DNA of 64,000 bases from Parahoeflea halophila (lineage in GTDB: Bacteria; Pseudomonadota; Alphaproteobacteria; Rhizobiales; Rhizobiaceae), in NCBI RefSeq assembly GCF_900220985.1, contig NZ_OCPC01000003.1:520655-584654 (forward strand), written 5' to 3'. The notes under the pieces are model-generated. The model was not told the DNA's origin. It did not search any database and worked only from the letters and a program-made list of their open reading frames with translations. Made by a program: the position numbers and the translations under genes. This document shows, piece after piece, positions 1-10,022 of this stretch; within the stretch, counting starts at the first letter, position 1; each line of letters starts with the position of its first letter.

Positions 1-189
1 CGGGGCGGCAAGGATTATGACGCCGAATTCTCCAAGCGGATGCGTGGCACCGGACCCTATGCCTGGCAGATTGCCCGCCGCTTCGAACTGACAGCAAAGC
101 GGCTCGGGCTGAACATGCGAAAGGCACCCTTGAGAACAGACCACTTCGTCGCGCCCAATGGCGAAGGGGTTCAGTTGAGCCTACTGTAG
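1..189 (+). CDS. C-terminal end of a PA0069-like radical SAM protein (partial)
   Basis: The left edge of the window opens inside this frame, so only the last 62 residues before the TAG stop are visible. They include a KRMRGTGPYA segment and a RRFELTAKRLGLN segment, which resemble the C-terminus of PA0069-family (spore photoproduct lyase-like) radical SAM proteins. The iron-sulfur cysteine motif would lie outside the window. Position just upstream of rnhB in the same direction fits rhizobial gene order as I remember it. The family call rests on a short tail and is moderate. Confidence 0.5.
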   Translation, partial: RGGKDYDAEFSKRMRGTGPYAWQIARRFELTAKRLGLNMRKAPLRTDHFVAPNGEGVQLSLL

Positions 190-400
190 GCCTCTTCCGC
201 GCGGATGGGACTATGTCAGCGCGCTCACAGAAGGCGAGATTTTTGAATTGAACAGCGCGGTGATCCGCTCTTGCGGATGGCGCTGTCAGAAAACCGGACC
301 GTACCCCGCCCCATAATGCGGTCCGGCGTCCGTGCGGCAATCCGTCCCCCGCCGCCGGACCTTGCAGAGGATCGGGCGGGTGTGCGAGCTTCGCCGCAAT

Positions 401-1045
401 ATGGCTCGCACCCCGCCCGATTCGCTGTTTCCCGATTACCCTGCGGTACCCGACTACCGCTTTGAGGAGCACTGTGTCCAAGACGGCTTTCGTCTGGTCG
501 CAGGCCTTGATGAAGCCGGTCGCGGCCCGCTTGCCGGACCCGTAGTCGCCGCCGCGGTTATCCTCGACCCCGCCTGCATTCCCGTGGGGCTTGACGATTC
601 AAAAGCGCTGACGGCCGCGCGGCGGTCCCTGCTGTTTGACCTGATCATGGCCTCGGCGCAGGTGTCCGTTGCCAGCGCATCCGCGCGTGAGATCGAAGCA
701 ACCGATATCAGGGCTGCAAGCCTTGCTGCGATGCGGCGCGCATTGTGTGCGCTGCCGGTCAGGGCCGACTACGCGTTGGTGGACGGACGGGACATTCCCG
801 TGGGGCTGCCCTGCCCGGCACGCGCGCTTGTCAAGGGCGATGCCCGCTCATTGTCGATCGCCGCCGCGTCTATTGTCGCCAAGGTGACACGGGACCGGCT
901 GATGATACGTGCCGCGACCGTTTACCCCGTTTACGGCTTCGACAAGCACAAGGGCTACGGCGCCAAGCTGCATCTCAAGGCCATTGCCGATGACGGCCCC
1001 TGCCCCCTGCACAGGATGACCTTCCGGCCGATGCGCAAGGGCTGA
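401..1045 (+). CDS. rnhB: Ribonuclease HII
   Basis: This 214-residue protein is RNase HII, which nicks the RNA strand of RNA-DNA hybrids and removes misincorporated ribonucleotides. The hallmark [12 protein letters not shown] begins at Asp37-Glu38, and later acidic positions sit in LVDGRD and in [10 protein letters not shown], supplying the usual DEDD-type metal site. The length is normal for the family. The frame is open upstream to position 332, but the ATG at 401 gives a family-like N-terminus, so I chose it. The 211 bases upstream (190-400) show no gene. Confidence 0.95.
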   Translation: MARTPPDSLFPDYPAVPDYRFEEHCVQDGFRLVAGLDEAGRGPLAGPVVAAAVILDPACIPVGLDDSKALTAARRSLLFDLIMASAQVSVASASAREIEATDIRAASLAAMRRALCALPVRADYALVDGRDIPVGLPCPARALVKGDARSLSIAAASIVAKVTRDRLMIRAATVYPVYGFDKHKGYGAKLHLKAIADDGPCPLHRMTFRPMRKG

Positions 1046-1100
1046 GCCAGAAGACTGCTGCATTCGCAACTTCGACCGGTCGCGGCCTGGCACTGGATAC

Positions 1101-1129
1101 AAAAAAGGCCGGGAGGTGATCCCGGCCTT
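1101..1129 (-). terminator. Rho-independent terminator of the atp F0 operon
   Basis: A perfect 10-bp stem (AAGGCCGGGA / TCCCGGCCTT, loop of five bases) spans 1105-1129. Read on the minus strand it is followed by a run of T (the A run at 1101-1106). It lies just past the atpF stop and between convergent rnhB and atpF, so it probably ends atp transcription and may slow rnhB read-through. Confidence 0.85.
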
Positions 1130-1152
1130 GATTACAGTCCCTGAGAGCAAAC

Positions 1153-1632
1153 TCAATTGAGACGTGTCTTGAGCTCACCGAGCGAAGACTTGAACAGCTC
1201 GCCAGAGGCCTTGCTGTCAACCTTATCACCGATCAGCCGTTCGGCTGCAGCGATCGCCAGATCGACGGCGGAGGCACGAACCTCGTTGATGGCATCGGCT
1301 TCGGCCTGACGGATCTTCTGTTCAGCCATCGCGGTGCGGCGGCTGACATAGTCTTCGGTCCTGGCCTTGGCTTCCTCACGCAACACTGCGGCTTCCTTCT
1401 CTGCAGCGGTGAGAATGTTCTCGGCTTCAGATTCGGCTTCCTTGCGTTTGCGCTGGTACTCGGCAAGCAGTTGCTGGGCTTCTTCGCGCAGCTTCTTTGC
1501 TTCCTCGAGCTCGTTGCGGATCTGGTCGGCGCGCTTGTCGAGCGAGCCGGCGATCATCGCAGGCACCTTCACATAGGCAATGATGCCCAGAAAGATGATG
1601 AGACCGATAAATGCCCAGAATGTAGCGTCCAT
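1153..1632 (-). CDS. atpF: F0F1 ATP synthase subunit b
   Basis: This 159-residue protein is the b subunit of the ATP synthase peripheral stalk. It has a short N-terminal membrane segment (about residues 5-25, WAFIGLIIFLGIIAYV), then a long charged helical coiled coil rich in Glu, Lys and Ala. It is the last gene of the minus-strand run atpI-atpB-atpE-atpF2-atpF and starts 15 bases after the b' stop. Two b-type genes are usual in alphaproteobacteria; this one is b rather than b' because it follows b' and lacks the proline-rich N-terminal extension. Confidence 0.95.
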   Translation of the reverse strand: MDATFWAFIGLIIFLGIIAYVKVPAMIAGSLDKRADQIRNELEEAKKLREEAQQLLAEYQRKRKEAESEAENILTAAEKEAAVLREEAKARTEDYVSRRTAMAEQKIRQAEADAINEVRASAVDLAIAAAERLIGDKVDSKASGELFKSSLGELKTRLN

Positions 1633-1647
1633 GAACGTCTCCCCTGC

Positions 1648-2232
1648 TTACTTGCCGGATGCGGCACGGATCGCCGCGGCGACCTCGGCCTTGGTCACGC
1701 TGCCGCCCAGGAGATGCTTGACCACATCGGTGGCGGCATCCTCGGCAATGGTGTCGACGTCGGCCAGGGCCTTTGTCTTGATGGCAGCGATGCTTTTCTC
1801 TGCTTCGGCCATCTTGGCACCCAGTTCCGCCTCGGTCGACGCCCGCTCTGCTTCTGCTGCGGCCTTGGCCTTCTCACGCGCTGTTTCGGCAATCGCCGAC
1901 GCTTTCTTGCGTGCATCCGCCAGCTCCTGCTCATAGGCAGCGATGGCGTTGTCAGCCTCTTCCTTCAGACGATTGGCCTCATCGAGATCCTGGGCAATCC
2001 GGTCACGCCGGTGCTCCAGAATGCCGCCGATGCGAGGCACAATGACCCTGGACATGAGCAGATAGAACAAGCCGAAGGTGATCGCCAGCCACAACAGCTG
2101 CGATGCGAAGGTCGATGAATCGAAGGGCGGGAAAACACCGCTCGCGGGGGCACCGCCCTCGAGTGCGCCGGTTTCCGAATTGGTCCCTTCGGTGGGGTTG
2201 GACTGGGCGTAAGCCGTGGTCACAACAAACAT
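1648..2232 (-). CDS. atpF2: F0F1 ATP synthase subunit b'
   Basis: This is the second, diverged b subunit (b'), 194 residues, which forms a heterodimeric stator stalk with b. A Gly/Pro/Ser-rich N-terminal region of about 40 residues precedes one membrane segment ([15 protein letters not shown], about 46-60). A long Ala/Glu/Lys coiled coil follows. The frame opens eight codons earlier, but the ATG at 2232 has a clear TGGAGGTGA Shine-Dalgarno sequence, so I start there. It lies between atpE and atpF in the F0 operon. Confidence 0.93.
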   Translation of the reverse strand: MFVVTTAYAQSNPTEGTNSETGALEGGAPASGVFPPFDSSTFASQLLWLAITFGLFYLLMSRVIVPRIGGILEHRRDRIAQDLDEANRLKEEADNAIAAYEQELADARKKASAIAETAREKAKAAAEAERASTEAELGAKMAEAEKSIAAIKTKALADVDTIAEDAATDVVKHLLGGSVTKAEVAAAIRAASGK

Positions 2233-2298
2233 GGTCACCTCCAGATGAAATGCCACGCCGGGGCATCCGGCGTGGCAAACCTAACTCTCGTTCGTCGA

Positions 2299-2526
2299 TT
2301 AGACGGCGAAGAGGAGAAGGAGGGCAACGAGCAGCGAGAAGATGCCCAGAGCTTCTGTCACGGCGAAGCCGAAGATCAGGCGGCCGAACTGGCCATCAGC
2401 TGCCGACGGATTGCGCAGCGCGCCCGACAGGTAGCTACCGAAGATGTTGCCCAGGCCAATGCCTGCGCCGCCCATGCCGAGGCAAGCGATGCCGGCGCCG
2501 ATGTACTTTGCTGCTTCTGCTTCCAT
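2299..2526 (-). CDS. atpE: F0F1 ATP synthase subunit c
   Basis: This 75-residue hairpin is the proteolipid of the rotor ring that carries protons through F0. It has a glycine-rich first helix ([16 protein letters not shown]), a polar loop with the conserved Arg-Asn-Pro (38-40), and a second helix with the proton-carrying carboxylate Glu58 in [10 protein letters not shown]. The frame is open 35 codons further upstream, but that part has no family similarity; the ATG at 2526 is preceded by AAAGGAG. Confidence 0.96.
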   Translation of the reverse strand: MEAEAAKYIGAGIACLGMGGAGIGLGNIFGSYLSGALRNPSAADGQFGRLIFGFAVTEALGIFSLLVALLLLFAV

Positions 2527-2591
2527 GATTAAACTCCTTTGGAATGGGATGGATGCGATTTCGTTGGCGGCGGACCGCCGGTGAGTGGATC

Positions 2592-3341
2592 CTAGTGGCC
2601 GGGATGCAGGGCGTCGTTGAGGTACATGCAAGTCAGCACCGCAAAGACATAGGCCTGAAGAAAGGCGACAAGGAATTCGAGACCGGTCAGCGCCACGGTC
2701 ATAACCAGCGGCAGGATTGCCGTACCGACACCGAGCGCGCCGAGGCTGCCGAGCGACACAACAAAGCCCGCGAAAACCTTCAGTGTGATGTGGCCGGCCA
2801 GCATGTTGGCGAACAGACGAACCGAAAGGCTGATCGGACGCGACAGGAAGGAGATCACTTCGATCATCACCACCAGCGGCAGCAGCACGCCGGGAACGCC
2901 AGAGGGTACGAAAAGCTGGAGGAAATGCAGACCATGCTTCCAGAAACCGTAGACCACGACGGTGCCAATGACGAGCATGGCGAGCGCGAAGGTAATGATC
3001 AGGTGGCTTGTAACGGTAAAGAAGTAGGGGAACATGCCCAGAAGGTTTGCCACGAGGACAAACATGAACAGCGAAAACACCATAGGGAAAAAGCGCATTC
3101 CTTGGGAACCGGCACCGTCCCGCAGCATTGACGCCACAAATTCATAGGACATTTCCGAGATCGACTGCAGACGCGAGGGAACAAGTCCGCGATTGGCAGT
3201 GGTCATAAACAGGAAACCGGCGGCAACACCAACGGTTGCCACCATGAACAGGGAAGAGTTGGTGAACGACAGATCCAGCCCGCCGATCTCGATCGGCACG
3301 ATATTCTTGATCTGAAACTGACTAATCGGATCGTTTGCCAC
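2592..3341 (-). CDS. atpB: F0F1 ATP synthase subunit a
   Basis: The a subunit (249 residues) forms the proton half-channels next to the c ring. It is a polytopic membrane protein with five to six hydrophobic segments. The family signature around the essential arginine is present as [12 protein letters not shown], and a second conserved block, [18 protein letters not shown], sits near the C-terminus. It follows atpI and precedes atpE in the minus-strand operon. Confidence 0.96.
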   Translation of the reverse strand: MANDPISQFQIKNIVPIEIGGLDLSFTNSSLFMVATVGVAAGFLFMTTANRGLVPSRLQSISEMSYEFVASMLRDGAGSQGMRFFPMVFSLFMFVLVANLLGMFPYFFTVTSHLIITFALAMLVIGTVVVYGFWKHGLHFLQLFVPSGVPGVLLPLVVMIEVISFLSRPISLSVRLFANMLAGHITLKVFAGFVVSLGSLGALGVGTAILPLVMTVALTGLEFLVAFLQAYVFAVLTCMYLNDALHPGH

Positions 3342-3377
3342 CTAGAACCTCTTTTCGCTACCCGGCCAAGCCGGACA

Positions 3378-3785
3378 TTATTTTCCGTCGTCTTCGCTGC
3401 GCTTGCCCGCCTGGCTGCCCGCTGCCGGACCCGGCTGGGCAACCGCCCCGGTGGAGCGCAGCACGTTCAGCACGCCGGCACAGAAGCCAAGCAGCAAAAA
3501 CACGATCAATCCCCACGGCGATGTGCCGAGAAACCGATCAAACAAGTAACCCAGTATCACCCCCACGACCACGCCGGCGATGAATTCGCTCGACAGCTTG
3601 ACCGCCAGTGCGTAGCCCTTCGAAGCCTCCCTGCTGGATCCATTCTCAGGCTCTACCTTGCGGCGGGCCAAAAGTTCGGCATCCAGGCGCTTTCGACGGG
3701 CGTCCAGGTCTTCCGAACGGCCTGGATCCGGGTCACCGCCATTGCCCGGACCATCCGGGCCGCCAGAACCGCGCTTTTCATCCAT
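3378..3785 (-). CDS. atpI: ATP synthase accessory protein I
   Basis: This 135-residue protein is the AtpI-type assembly factor at the head of the F0 operon, thought to help c-ring formation. The N-terminal 70 residues are hydrophilic (Gly/Asp/Arg-rich). Two membrane segments follow (about 68-85 and 90-108), containing GVVVGVILGYLFDRFLGTSPWG, the pattern typical of AtpI/AF1450-like proteins. The tail is basic and disordered. The operon promoter presumably lies in the gap just upstream. Confidence 0.9.
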   Translation of the reverse strand: MDEKRGSGGPDGPGNGGDPDPGRSEDLDARRKRLDAELLARRKVEPENGSSREASKGYALAVKLSSEFIAGVVVGVILGYLFDRFLGTSPWGLIVFLLLGFCAGVLNVLRSTGAVAQPGPAAGSQAGKRSEDDGK

Positions 3786-4129
3786 GAATGCGCCCCCTGA
3801 CTCGCCAGCGACGACCGGAAAAAGTCCGTATCGAAGTCGGGCGCAACATAGTTTTAGGGCAGATCATAGTCAAGGCGCTGAAAGGCCTTCATGTGGAACG
3901 ATTTTACGCATTATTTTCAATGTGTTGAGACGACTTCTCAGACACCCGCTACAGAAGTATCAGAAAAACTTGGCCGGCTGCGCAAGACTCACGCGGACCG
4001 CGACGTGGCTGGCGGCGACACCAGGGCACGCGCATCGGGGTGTGAAGTTGGCGGTCAAATGCCCGCACACTTCGCCAATTCCAGCCTGTTGGCGCGTTCT
4101 TGGCATGAGCTGTCTGGCTGGTGATAAGA
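3786..4129. other. Gap upstream of the atp operon, no gene seen
   Basis: These 344 bases separate atpI from the end of the cell wall hydrolase gene, both on the minus strand. Open frames here have no recognisable family, and I see no terminator stem. The AT-richer part around 3880-3930 is the likely place for the atp promoter, but I cannot point to a convincing -35/-10 pair. Confidence 0.4.
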
Positions 4130-5335
4130 TCAGGACCAGCCGCCGCCATGGGTGACATAGAAGATATGGAGACCGATCTTGCCAACCTTGCGCATCTTGC
4201 GGGCCCAGGGCGGGCTGACATAGGTGGCATGGTAATGGGTGGAGGAACCAACTTCGGTGAGCCAGATCTTGCCTGCAGTGGTCGCCAACGCAATCTCCTC
4301 GGCCATATCCCAGTGCTTCGGAGAGCGGACACGGTCCTTGATGCCATCGCAGGCGAAGGAAAACTGGCAGCGGTTGCGCCAGCTCTTGTTCTGGTACACC
4401 ACACCGCACACGGTGTCGGGATAGGTCGGATTGCGGACACGGTTGAGAATCACCTGGGCGACAGCGGCCTGTCCCTTGACGCTTTCGCCTCTTGCCTCAA
4501 AGTAGATCCCCGCTGCCAGGCAGCGCTGCTCGGCTGCGGAGAAAGTTGCTGCCGGAAGCGCCGTGCCTGCCCAGTCGTGATCGTCCTTGTCGACCGGCGG
4601 GATAAAGCGCCCGCGCTTGGTTTCTTCGCGCAGCACCGAGCTGAATGGCGATTGCTTGGCATAATCGGGCGACGGCGGCGCGTAGGCTGTGGCCAGAACA
4701 TCTGGATTATTGTTGGTGACCAGGCTCGCCAGAACCGGAGAAACCTGAGACTTGGAGACGCTCCTGCCAGTCGGATAGAACGCCGTCGCAATCTCGTATT
4801 CCTTGCCGCGGATGCTGGGCTTGAGAAATGCCATGCTGGTCTTGAGATCGGGTTCTGGACGCAGCAGTCGGGATTGCCGTTCAAGCACGGAGCCCGCTGA
4901 AAAACCCTTTGGCGGCTGCACGGGTGCGACAGCGATGACGCGACCCTTCTTGAGATGACGTGTGACGCGCTCGGCATCGGGACGCGGATCGGCTGTGCCA
5001 ATCTTGCCGAGAAAGGCGATCTTGTCGCCGTTGGGCAGGGTGACACCCGCACCCGAGGTGATCGACGACGTCAGAATCGGGTCGGCGAATTCGAGCTCCG
5101 CCGTCTGGATCGAGCCTGCCGGTGAGGCGGTCAGGTGGGTCTTCCAGCGCTTGTCAGCGCTCTCGCTGCCGCCCAACATGGTGGCCATATCGGCGTGGGA
5201 GGTGACTGTCGGGCTGGAAAGGAATGCCGCGAGGCCGAAAACCATTGGCGCGGACAGGCGGCCAAGCCAGGAATGGCCGCGGTCGGGCGAACGACGCTTC
5301 TGACGCAAAACAACTACTCCAAACTCAAGACACAT
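4130..5335 (-). CDS. SleB/CwlJ-type cell wall hydrolase
   Basis: The last ~140 residues of this 401-residue protein form a Hydrolase_2 (SleB) domain, predicted to cleave peptidoglycan glycan strands. It starts around [14 protein letters not shown], with the conserved glutamate in YFEARGE, and continues through AQVILNRV and the CQFSFACDG segment. A hydrophobic stretch near residues 28-42 probably anchors or exports the protein. The middle ~200 residues are low in recognised domains. Non-sporulating rhizobia commonly carry such proteins. Upstream (5360-5385) two inverted TTAAC-type half sites flank the likely promoter. Confidence 0.85.
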   Translation of the reverse strand: MCLEFGVVVLRQKRRSPDRGHSWLGRLSAPMVFGLAAFLSSPTVTSHADMATMLGGSESADKRWKTHLTASPAGSIQTAELEFADPILTSSITSGAGVTLPNGDKIAFLGKIGTADPRPDAERVTRHLKKGRVIAVAPVQPPKGFSAGSVLERQSRLLRPEPDLKTSMAFLKPSIRGKEYEIATAFYPTGRSVSKSQVSPVLASLVTNNNPDVLATAYAPPSPDYAKQSPFSSVLREETKRGRFIPPVDKDDHDWAGTALPAATFSAAEQRCLAAGIYFEARGESVKGQAAVAQVILNRVRNPTYPDTVCGVVYQNKSWRNRCQFSFACDGIKDRVRSPKHWDMAEEIALATTAGKIWLTEVGSSTHYHATYVSPPWARKMRKVGKIGLHIFYVTHGGGWS

Positions 5336-5451
5336 ACGCGATACTGTGCTTGAGAATGGAGCATTAACCTTGATGGAGCGTTAATGAGCGATTCCGAAAA
5401 AGCGCATCACATGCCGGCACTCGAAGGCGGCGATAGCCCGGATGCTTCTCG

Positions 5452-6960
5452 TCAGCCGCTGCGCTTTTTCGGCGCCAGCTTGCCCGACACCGTGCGACGC
5501 GTGGATTTCTTCGGCATCACAGACGCGCGCTTCGGCTTGCTGTCCTTTGAGTCGTAGGGATTGTCGCCGCTGCGATAGACCACACGCAGGGGAACGCCGG
5601 GCATGTCGAAATCCTTGCGCAGCGAATTGACCAGATAGCGGGTATAGGATTCCGGCACCGCCTCCGGCCGGGTGCAGGAGATCATGAAGCCCGGCGGGCG
5701 CGACTTGATCTGGGTCATGTATTTGAGCTTGAGCCGGCGCCCCGAAACGGCCGGCGGCGGGTGATGCCCCTGGGTATGGTCGAGCCAGCGGTTGAGCTTG
5801 GCCGTGGAAACCCGCTTGTTCCAGACCCTGTGAACGAAGGCGATGTTTTCCATCAGCCGCTCTAGTCCGTCGCCGGTCTGACCGGCCACCGTGACAGCGC
5901 GGATCCCGCGGATCTGCGGCAGCAGTCGCTCGGTCATTTCGCGCAGTTCCGCCAGTTTTTCCTGCCGGTTGTCGATCAGGTCCCACTTGTTGAAGGCAAT
6001 CACCGGCGCCCTGCCCTCGCGGACCACCAGATCCGCGATCTGCAGATCCTGCTTTTCGAAGGGGATGGTTGAATCAAACACGATCACCACCACTTCGGCA
6101 AAGCGAATTGCACGCAGCGCGTCGGCGACCGAGAGCTTTTCGAGCTTTTCCTGCACCCGGGCCTTGCGCCGCATCCCGGCCGTGTCGAACAGCTTGATCT
6201 TGCGGTTCTGCCATTCGAAATCCACGGCGATGGAATCGCGGGTGATGCCGGCTTCCGGACCGGTGAGCAGACGTTCCTCACCGAGGAACCGGTTGATCAG
6301 CGTCGATTTTCCGGCATTCGGACGGCCGACGATGGCAACCCGCAGCGGCTTTGTGTCGTCATATTCGGGGCCTTCGTCTTCGTCATCCGCGCTGTCGGGA
6401 ATGGCTATGTCGACATCGGTGACGGCTTCGGCCAGCGGACCGTTTTTCGGCGGAAAGCAGCGCTCCTCGCCAAAGGTTTCGACAATCGCGTCGCGCAGAT
6501 CGAGCATGCCGCCGCCATGTTCGGCGGAAATCGGGCAAGGCTCGCCGAGGCCGAGACGGAAGGCATCATACATGCCCGACTCCGAGCCCTTGGATTCCGC
6601 CTTGTTGGCAACCAGCACCACCGGTTTGCCGCGCTTTCTCAAGATATCGGCCAGCAGTTCATCCGCCGGCGTCAGCCCGGCCTTGGCGTCGATCAGGAAA
6701 AGCGCGCCGTCGGCCTCATCCATCGCCGCTTCACTCTGGGCGCGCATGCGGCCTTCCAGCGTGTCGGGCCCGGCAACCTCGAGACCGGCGGTATCGATCA
6801 TGCGGAACCTGAGGTCGACGAGCTTGGCATCGCCGGGGCGACGGTCGCGGGTCACGCCCGGTGTGTCGTCAACAAGCGCCAGCTTGCGGCCGGCAAGCCG
6901 GTTGAACAAGGTGGACTTGCCGACATTCGGACGCCCGACAATGGCGAGGGTAATGGTCAT
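5452..6960 (-). CDS. der: Ribosome biogenesis GTPase Der (EngA)
   Basis: Der is the double-GTPase needed for 50S subunit maturation. The 502-residue protein shows two tandem G domains, each with a P-loop (GRPNVGKST near residue 8 and GRPNAGKST around 210) and NKAE/NKWD base-recognition motifs. A C-terminal KH-like domain follows. A basic, Lys/Arg-rich tail of about 45 residues extends beyond it. The frame is open 25 codons upstream of the ATG at 6960, but the protein family begins at MTITLAIVG. The YfgM-like gene lies 49 bases upstream in the same direction, a common pairing. Confidence 0.96.
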   Translation of the reverse strand: MTITLAIVGRPNVGKSTLFNRLAGRKLALVDDTPGVTRDRRPGDAKLVDLRFRMIDTAGLEVAGPDTLEGRMRAQSEAAMDEADGALFLIDAKAGLTPADELLADILRKRGKPVVLVANKAESKGSESGMYDAFRLGLGEPCPISAEHGGGMLDLRDAIVETFGEERCFPPKNGPLAEAVTDVDIAIPDSADDEDEGPEYDDTKPLRVAIVGRPNAGKSTLINRFLGEERLLTGPEAGITRDSIAVDFEWQNRKIKLFDTAGMRRKARVQEKLEKLSVADALRAIRFAEVVVIVFDSTIPFEKQDLQIADLVVREGRAPVIAFNKWDLIDNRQEKLAELREMTERLLPQIRGIRAVTVAGQTGDGLERLMENIAFVHRVWNKRVSTAKLNRWLDHTQGHHPPPAVSGRRLKLKYMTQIKSRPPGFMISCTRPEAVPESYTRYLVNSLRKDFDMPGVPLRVVYRSGDNPYDSKDSKPKRASVMPKKSTRRTVSGKLAPKKRSG

Positions 6961-7009
6961 GGTTGATCCTTGCCCGCAGGCATCGTCATGGTCCGGGATG
7001 GACGTCCGG

Positions 7010-7681
7010 TCAGGACGCACCACCCTTGGCCGCAATCATCTCCAGCATCAGGCTCGCCCGTGTCCTGACGCCATTCGGGGTCTGGCGATCGGCGTCGATC
7101 TCGCCGAACCACTGCGCCGCCTGTTTCAATTCGCCCGCCTTGTAGGCTGCAATGCCGAGCGCTTCGCGGGCCGAATGGCGGGCCGGATTCGACGGCACTG
7201 CCAGCACCTCTACCTCGGCCTGAACGTCGGCATAGCTGCCATGGTCGATCAACAGGTAGGCTGCACGCAGGCGCGCTGCATCGCGGATGGCAACCGGCAG
7301 GGAGACGTCCTTGCCGATCTCGGAAAATGCGGCAATGGCACCGGCGGTATCGCCCTTGTCCGCGAGAACCGTCGCCGCGCGCATCCGCGCCAGCACAGGG
7401 TAAGAACCGTAACCGGTCTGCTCCAGTTCCTGGAACTCGGCCAAAGCCGCGTCCGTGTCGCCGCCACGGGCTTTTTCCAGCGCCGCCAGAAAGACGTCAC
7501 CGGACCTGGCTGCGGTGGTTTCCTTCCAGTACTGCCAGCCGCGAAGCCCCGCAGTCACCGCCACGACGCCAATCGCAAGCGCCAGCAGGACGAAGCGAAA
7601 GCGCTTCCACAGCGCCTTCATATAGTCCGAGCGCAGATCCTCATTGACCTCGCGGATGAATGTTGAATTGTCGTCTGTCAT
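7010..7681 (-). CDS. YfgM-like tetratricopeptide membrane protein
   Basis: This 223-residue protein resembles the YfgM/TPR_21 family, single-pass inner membrane proteins thought to assist the Sec translocon or BAM-linked folding. It has a short cytoplasmic N-terminus containing [17 protein letters not shown], one membrane segment (about 28-46), and a periplasmic helical TPR-type region rich in alanine. Position directly upstream of der fits the family. I start at the ATG at 7681, ten codons inside the open frame, because MTDDN matches the expected short N-terminus. Confidence 0.85.
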   Translation of the reverse strand: MTDDNSTFIREVNEDLRSDYMKALWKRFRFVLLALAIGVVAVTAGLRGWQYWKETTAARSGDVFLAALEKARGGDTDAALAEFQELEQTGYGSYPVLARMRAATVLADKGDTAGAIAAFSEIGKDVSLPVAIRDAARLRAAYLLIDHGSYADVQAEVEVLAVPSNPARHSAREALGIAAYKAGELKQAAQWFGEIDADRQTPNGVRTRASLMLEMIAAKGGAS

Positions 7682-7812
7682 CGCGTCACCGACCGAAACC
7701 GGCCCTCTCAAAATCCTGCCGCTTGCGGCGTTGTATGGGGCCTTCTAGCCGATTTTATGTTTTCTGTAAGGGGGTAGCGTCCCGAAAGCTTGCAGACTTA
7801 GGTGCAATCCGC

Positions 7813-8403
7813 TCACTTTCCGATGAACGGCGACACGCCGATCAGCCATTTGTGCAGACCGCCGACAAACAGCACGTAAAGCACGAGGCCTCCGACAATT
7901 GCGATGACATCCCACTTTACCGGCCCTGCAACGGGATTGCTGGCGATGCCGGCACGCAGCCGCCGCTTCTCGGATATCCGGTCGATGACGGCCCAGACCA
8001 GAAATCCGCCAAACAGCAGCAGCGATGCCAGGTCACCATTGGCCAGAAGGTGGAGCAAGGCCCAGATCTTGACCGCAAGCAGCATCGGGTGCTTGACGGC
8101 AGCCTTGATGCGACCGGCCGGCACCTGCGAGGCAACCAGCAGGATCATGGCGGGGATCATCCCCAGCGCAACCAGATGGCTGATCCAGGCCGGGGCCACC
8201 CAGAACACCACCGGGTCAAGACGTGCCAAACCATAGCCCCAGACCAAGATGACGAAACCGATGATTGCGACCACCGAATAGATGCCTTTCCAAGCGTTCA
8301 ACCCGCGCTGATCGATTTGCGCCTGACGAAATCCCGGTGCAGCGATCCGCACCGAATGTATCCCCAGAAACAGCACCAGTCCGACAATGAGCCAGATCAT
8401 CAT
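7813..8403 (-). CDS. NnrU family membrane protein
   Basis: This 196-residue protein has about five hydrophobic segments and the NnrU-type pattern: GLVLFLGIHSVR at the N-terminus, KHPMLLAVKIWALLHLLANGD in the middle and a C-terminal membrane helix. NnrU was named from denitrification loci, and related proteins act in isoprenoid or carotenoid isomerisation, so the function here is open. No denitrification genes are nearby. A TGGAGA sequence precedes the tandem ATGs at 8403/8400. Confidence 0.85.
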   Translation of the reverse strand: MMIWLIVGLVLFLGIHSVRIAAPGFRQAQIDQRGLNAWKGIYSVVAIIGFVILVWGYGLARLDPVVFWVAPAWISHLVALGMIPAMILLVASQVPAGRIKAAVKHPMLLAVKIWALLHLLANGDLASLLLFGGFLVWAVIDRISEKRRLRAGIASNPVAGPVKWDVIAIVGGLVLYVLFVGGLHKWLIGVSPFIGK

Positions 8404-8549
8404 TCTTCTCCAATCACGCTAAGCCATTCGCAGTCCGTCAGCGCGGCGACCATAGCCCGGACAGGTCCGGTTTAGAAGCAGTGCATGGCGGGTATTTATG
8501 TCGCGCCTGCCTGGCATTTGTGTTGCTGCACGGGCTGGTCCAAGATGGC

Positions 8550-8888
8550 ATGATGGAACCGGATCTGGAGACCGCCCGGCGGCGGCTTGTTGAGAAGAAG
8601 CTTGATCTCGAGAACATGTCGGCGCTGAGCCAGGAGGCCCGGGCGCCGGTCACGCTCGACCAGCAATCGGTGGGCCGGCTGTCGCGGATGGACGCGATGC
8701 AGCAGCAGGCGATGGCCGAGGCGCAGGAGCGGGCGCGCAAACGCGATCTGGTGCGCATTGACATGGCAGAACGGCGGCTGTCGCAAGGTGAATATGGCTG
8801 GTGCACCGAGTGCGGAGAGGCGATTCCGGACAAGCGGCTGGCGATCGACCCGATGGCGGAAAAATGCGTTCGCTGCGCGTCCGGTTAG
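8550..8888 (+). CDS. DksA/TraR-family zinc-finger protein
   Basis: This short protein (112 residues from the ATG at 8550) ends in a C4 zinc finger, CTECGEAIP then CVRCASG, as in TraR/DksA transcription factors that bind in the RNA polymerase secondary channel. The preceding region is a charged helical coiled coil (residues about 5-70). No DxxDxA tip motif is obvious, so it may not act like true DksA. The frame is open to 8481, but the added residues are unlike the family and neither start has a strong ribosome site. Confidence 0.8.
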   Translation: MMEPDLETARRRLVEKKLDLENMSALSQEARAPVTLDQQSVGRLSRMDAMQQQAMAEAQERARKRDLVRIDMAERRLSQGEYGWCTECGEAIPDKRLAIDPMAEKCVRCASG

Positions 8889-8972
8889 GACCTTTTCACA
8901 TCCGCGCCGCATTTGGCCGTCACAGCTTCACGATCACTCCTTGTCACGCGTAACACCGGATCGCACAGCCCT

Positions 8973-9992
8973 ATGTCTTGTTTGAATCTTCGCCCTGCCC
9001 CGTGGCCAAGACAGTGCCGCGGAGCCCTGGTCACCGCCATGCTGGCAGGGTTCGGTGTCCTGGCCACTCCGTCCGCCCAGGCGGAATTCCGCCCGGAACA
9101 GCTGGTGCTGATTTCCTTTGACGGTGCGCATGATAACCGTTTGTGGGAGCGGAGTCTGAAGATGGCCGACCGCAGCGGCGCCCGCTTCACCTATTTTCTG
9201 TCCTGCACCTTCCTGATGAGCAAGGCGCAGCGCGAAGCCTACAAGGCACCGGGATACTCGGCGGGCCGCTCGAATGTCGGCTTTGCCCAGGACAAGGCCG
9301 AAGCGCTGACACGGCTTGAACATATCTGGTCGGCTTATCAGGCGGGTCACGAGATCGGCAGCCACGGCTGCGGCCATTTCGATGGCAAGGACTGGAGCAA
9401 ATCGGACTGGCTTTACGAGTTCGACCAGTTCAACGCGGCACTGACCGGGGCGTGGGAGAAAAACGACGCTGAAACCCCGTCAGGCTGGCAGCAGTTTGCA
9501 ACATCGGCCATCAAGGGATTTCGCGCGCCCTATCTCGCGACCGGTGACGGGCTGTTTGCCGCGCTGGAAAGCCGCGGCTTTGCCTATGATGCGAGCACGG
9601 TATCGAAAGGGCCGGTTTGGCCGGACTTCAGCAGGCCGACCGCGCATTTCGCGCTGCCGCTGATCCCGGAAGGGCCGAAGCAGCGTGCCATCATCGCCAT
9701 GGATTACAATCTCTTCGTTCGCCATTCGGCCGCGATCGAAACCCCTTCGAAGTCGGAAGAGTTCGAACACCGCGCGCTGGAGGCGTTCCGGGCGGCCTTC
9801 GAGGCTGAATATTCAGGCAAGCGGCGTCCACTGCAACTGGGGTTTCACTTCGTCGAAATGAACGGCGGCGCCTACTGGAACGCGCTGGAACGCTTTGTCG
9901 AGGAGACCTGTGGCCGCGCGGAGGTCGCCTGCGTGACCTACCAGGAAGCGGTCACGCGGCTCAAGGCGAAGACCGAAGGCTCAGCGAGCTGA
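8973..9992 (+). CDS. Secreted NodB-like polysaccharide deacetylase
   Basis: The 339-residue protein has a signal peptide (basic start, then ALVTAMLAGFGVLATPSAQA, cleavage after about residue 39). The mature part looks like a NodB/CE4 fold. ISFDGAHD stands where the usual TFDDG aspartates lie, GHEIGSHGCGHFDG supplies the metal histidines, and GFRAPY is the third motif. The departure from TFDDGP suggests a divergent subfamily, so acetyl-sugar deacetylation is inferred. A TTG start at 8913 is possible, but the ATG at 8973 gives a better signal peptide. Confidence 0.82.
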   Translation: MSCLNLRPAPWPRQCRGALVTAMLAGFGVLATPSAQAEFRPEQLVLISFDGAHDNRLWERSLKMADRSGARFTYFLSCTFLMSKAQREAYKAPGYSAGRSNVGFAQDKAEALTRLEHIWSAYQAGHEIGSHGCGHFDGKDWSKSDWLYEFDQFNAALTGAWEKNDAETPSGWQQFATSAIKGFRAPYLATGDGLFAALESRGFAYDASTVSKGPVWPDFSRPTAHFALPLIPEGPKQRAIIAMDYNLFVRHSAAIETPSKSEEFEHRALEAFRAAFEAEYSGKRRPLQLGFHFVEMNGGAYWNALERFVEETCGRAEVACVTYQEAVTRLKAKTEGSAS

Positions 9993-10022
9993 AAGCAAAG
10001 CCGGGGCGTTCGCTTTCAAACC

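Noticed and set aside
5891..7666. 591-residue plus-strand frame antisense to der
   Set aside because: Long open frames opposite GC-rich genes are common. The composition is Ser/Arg-rich with no family features, and der on the other strand is certain.
9993..10022. Terminator between the deacetylase gene and bacA
   Set aside because: TGAAAGC and GCTTTCA arms exist, but the loop is long, the stem is AT-rich and no T run follows.
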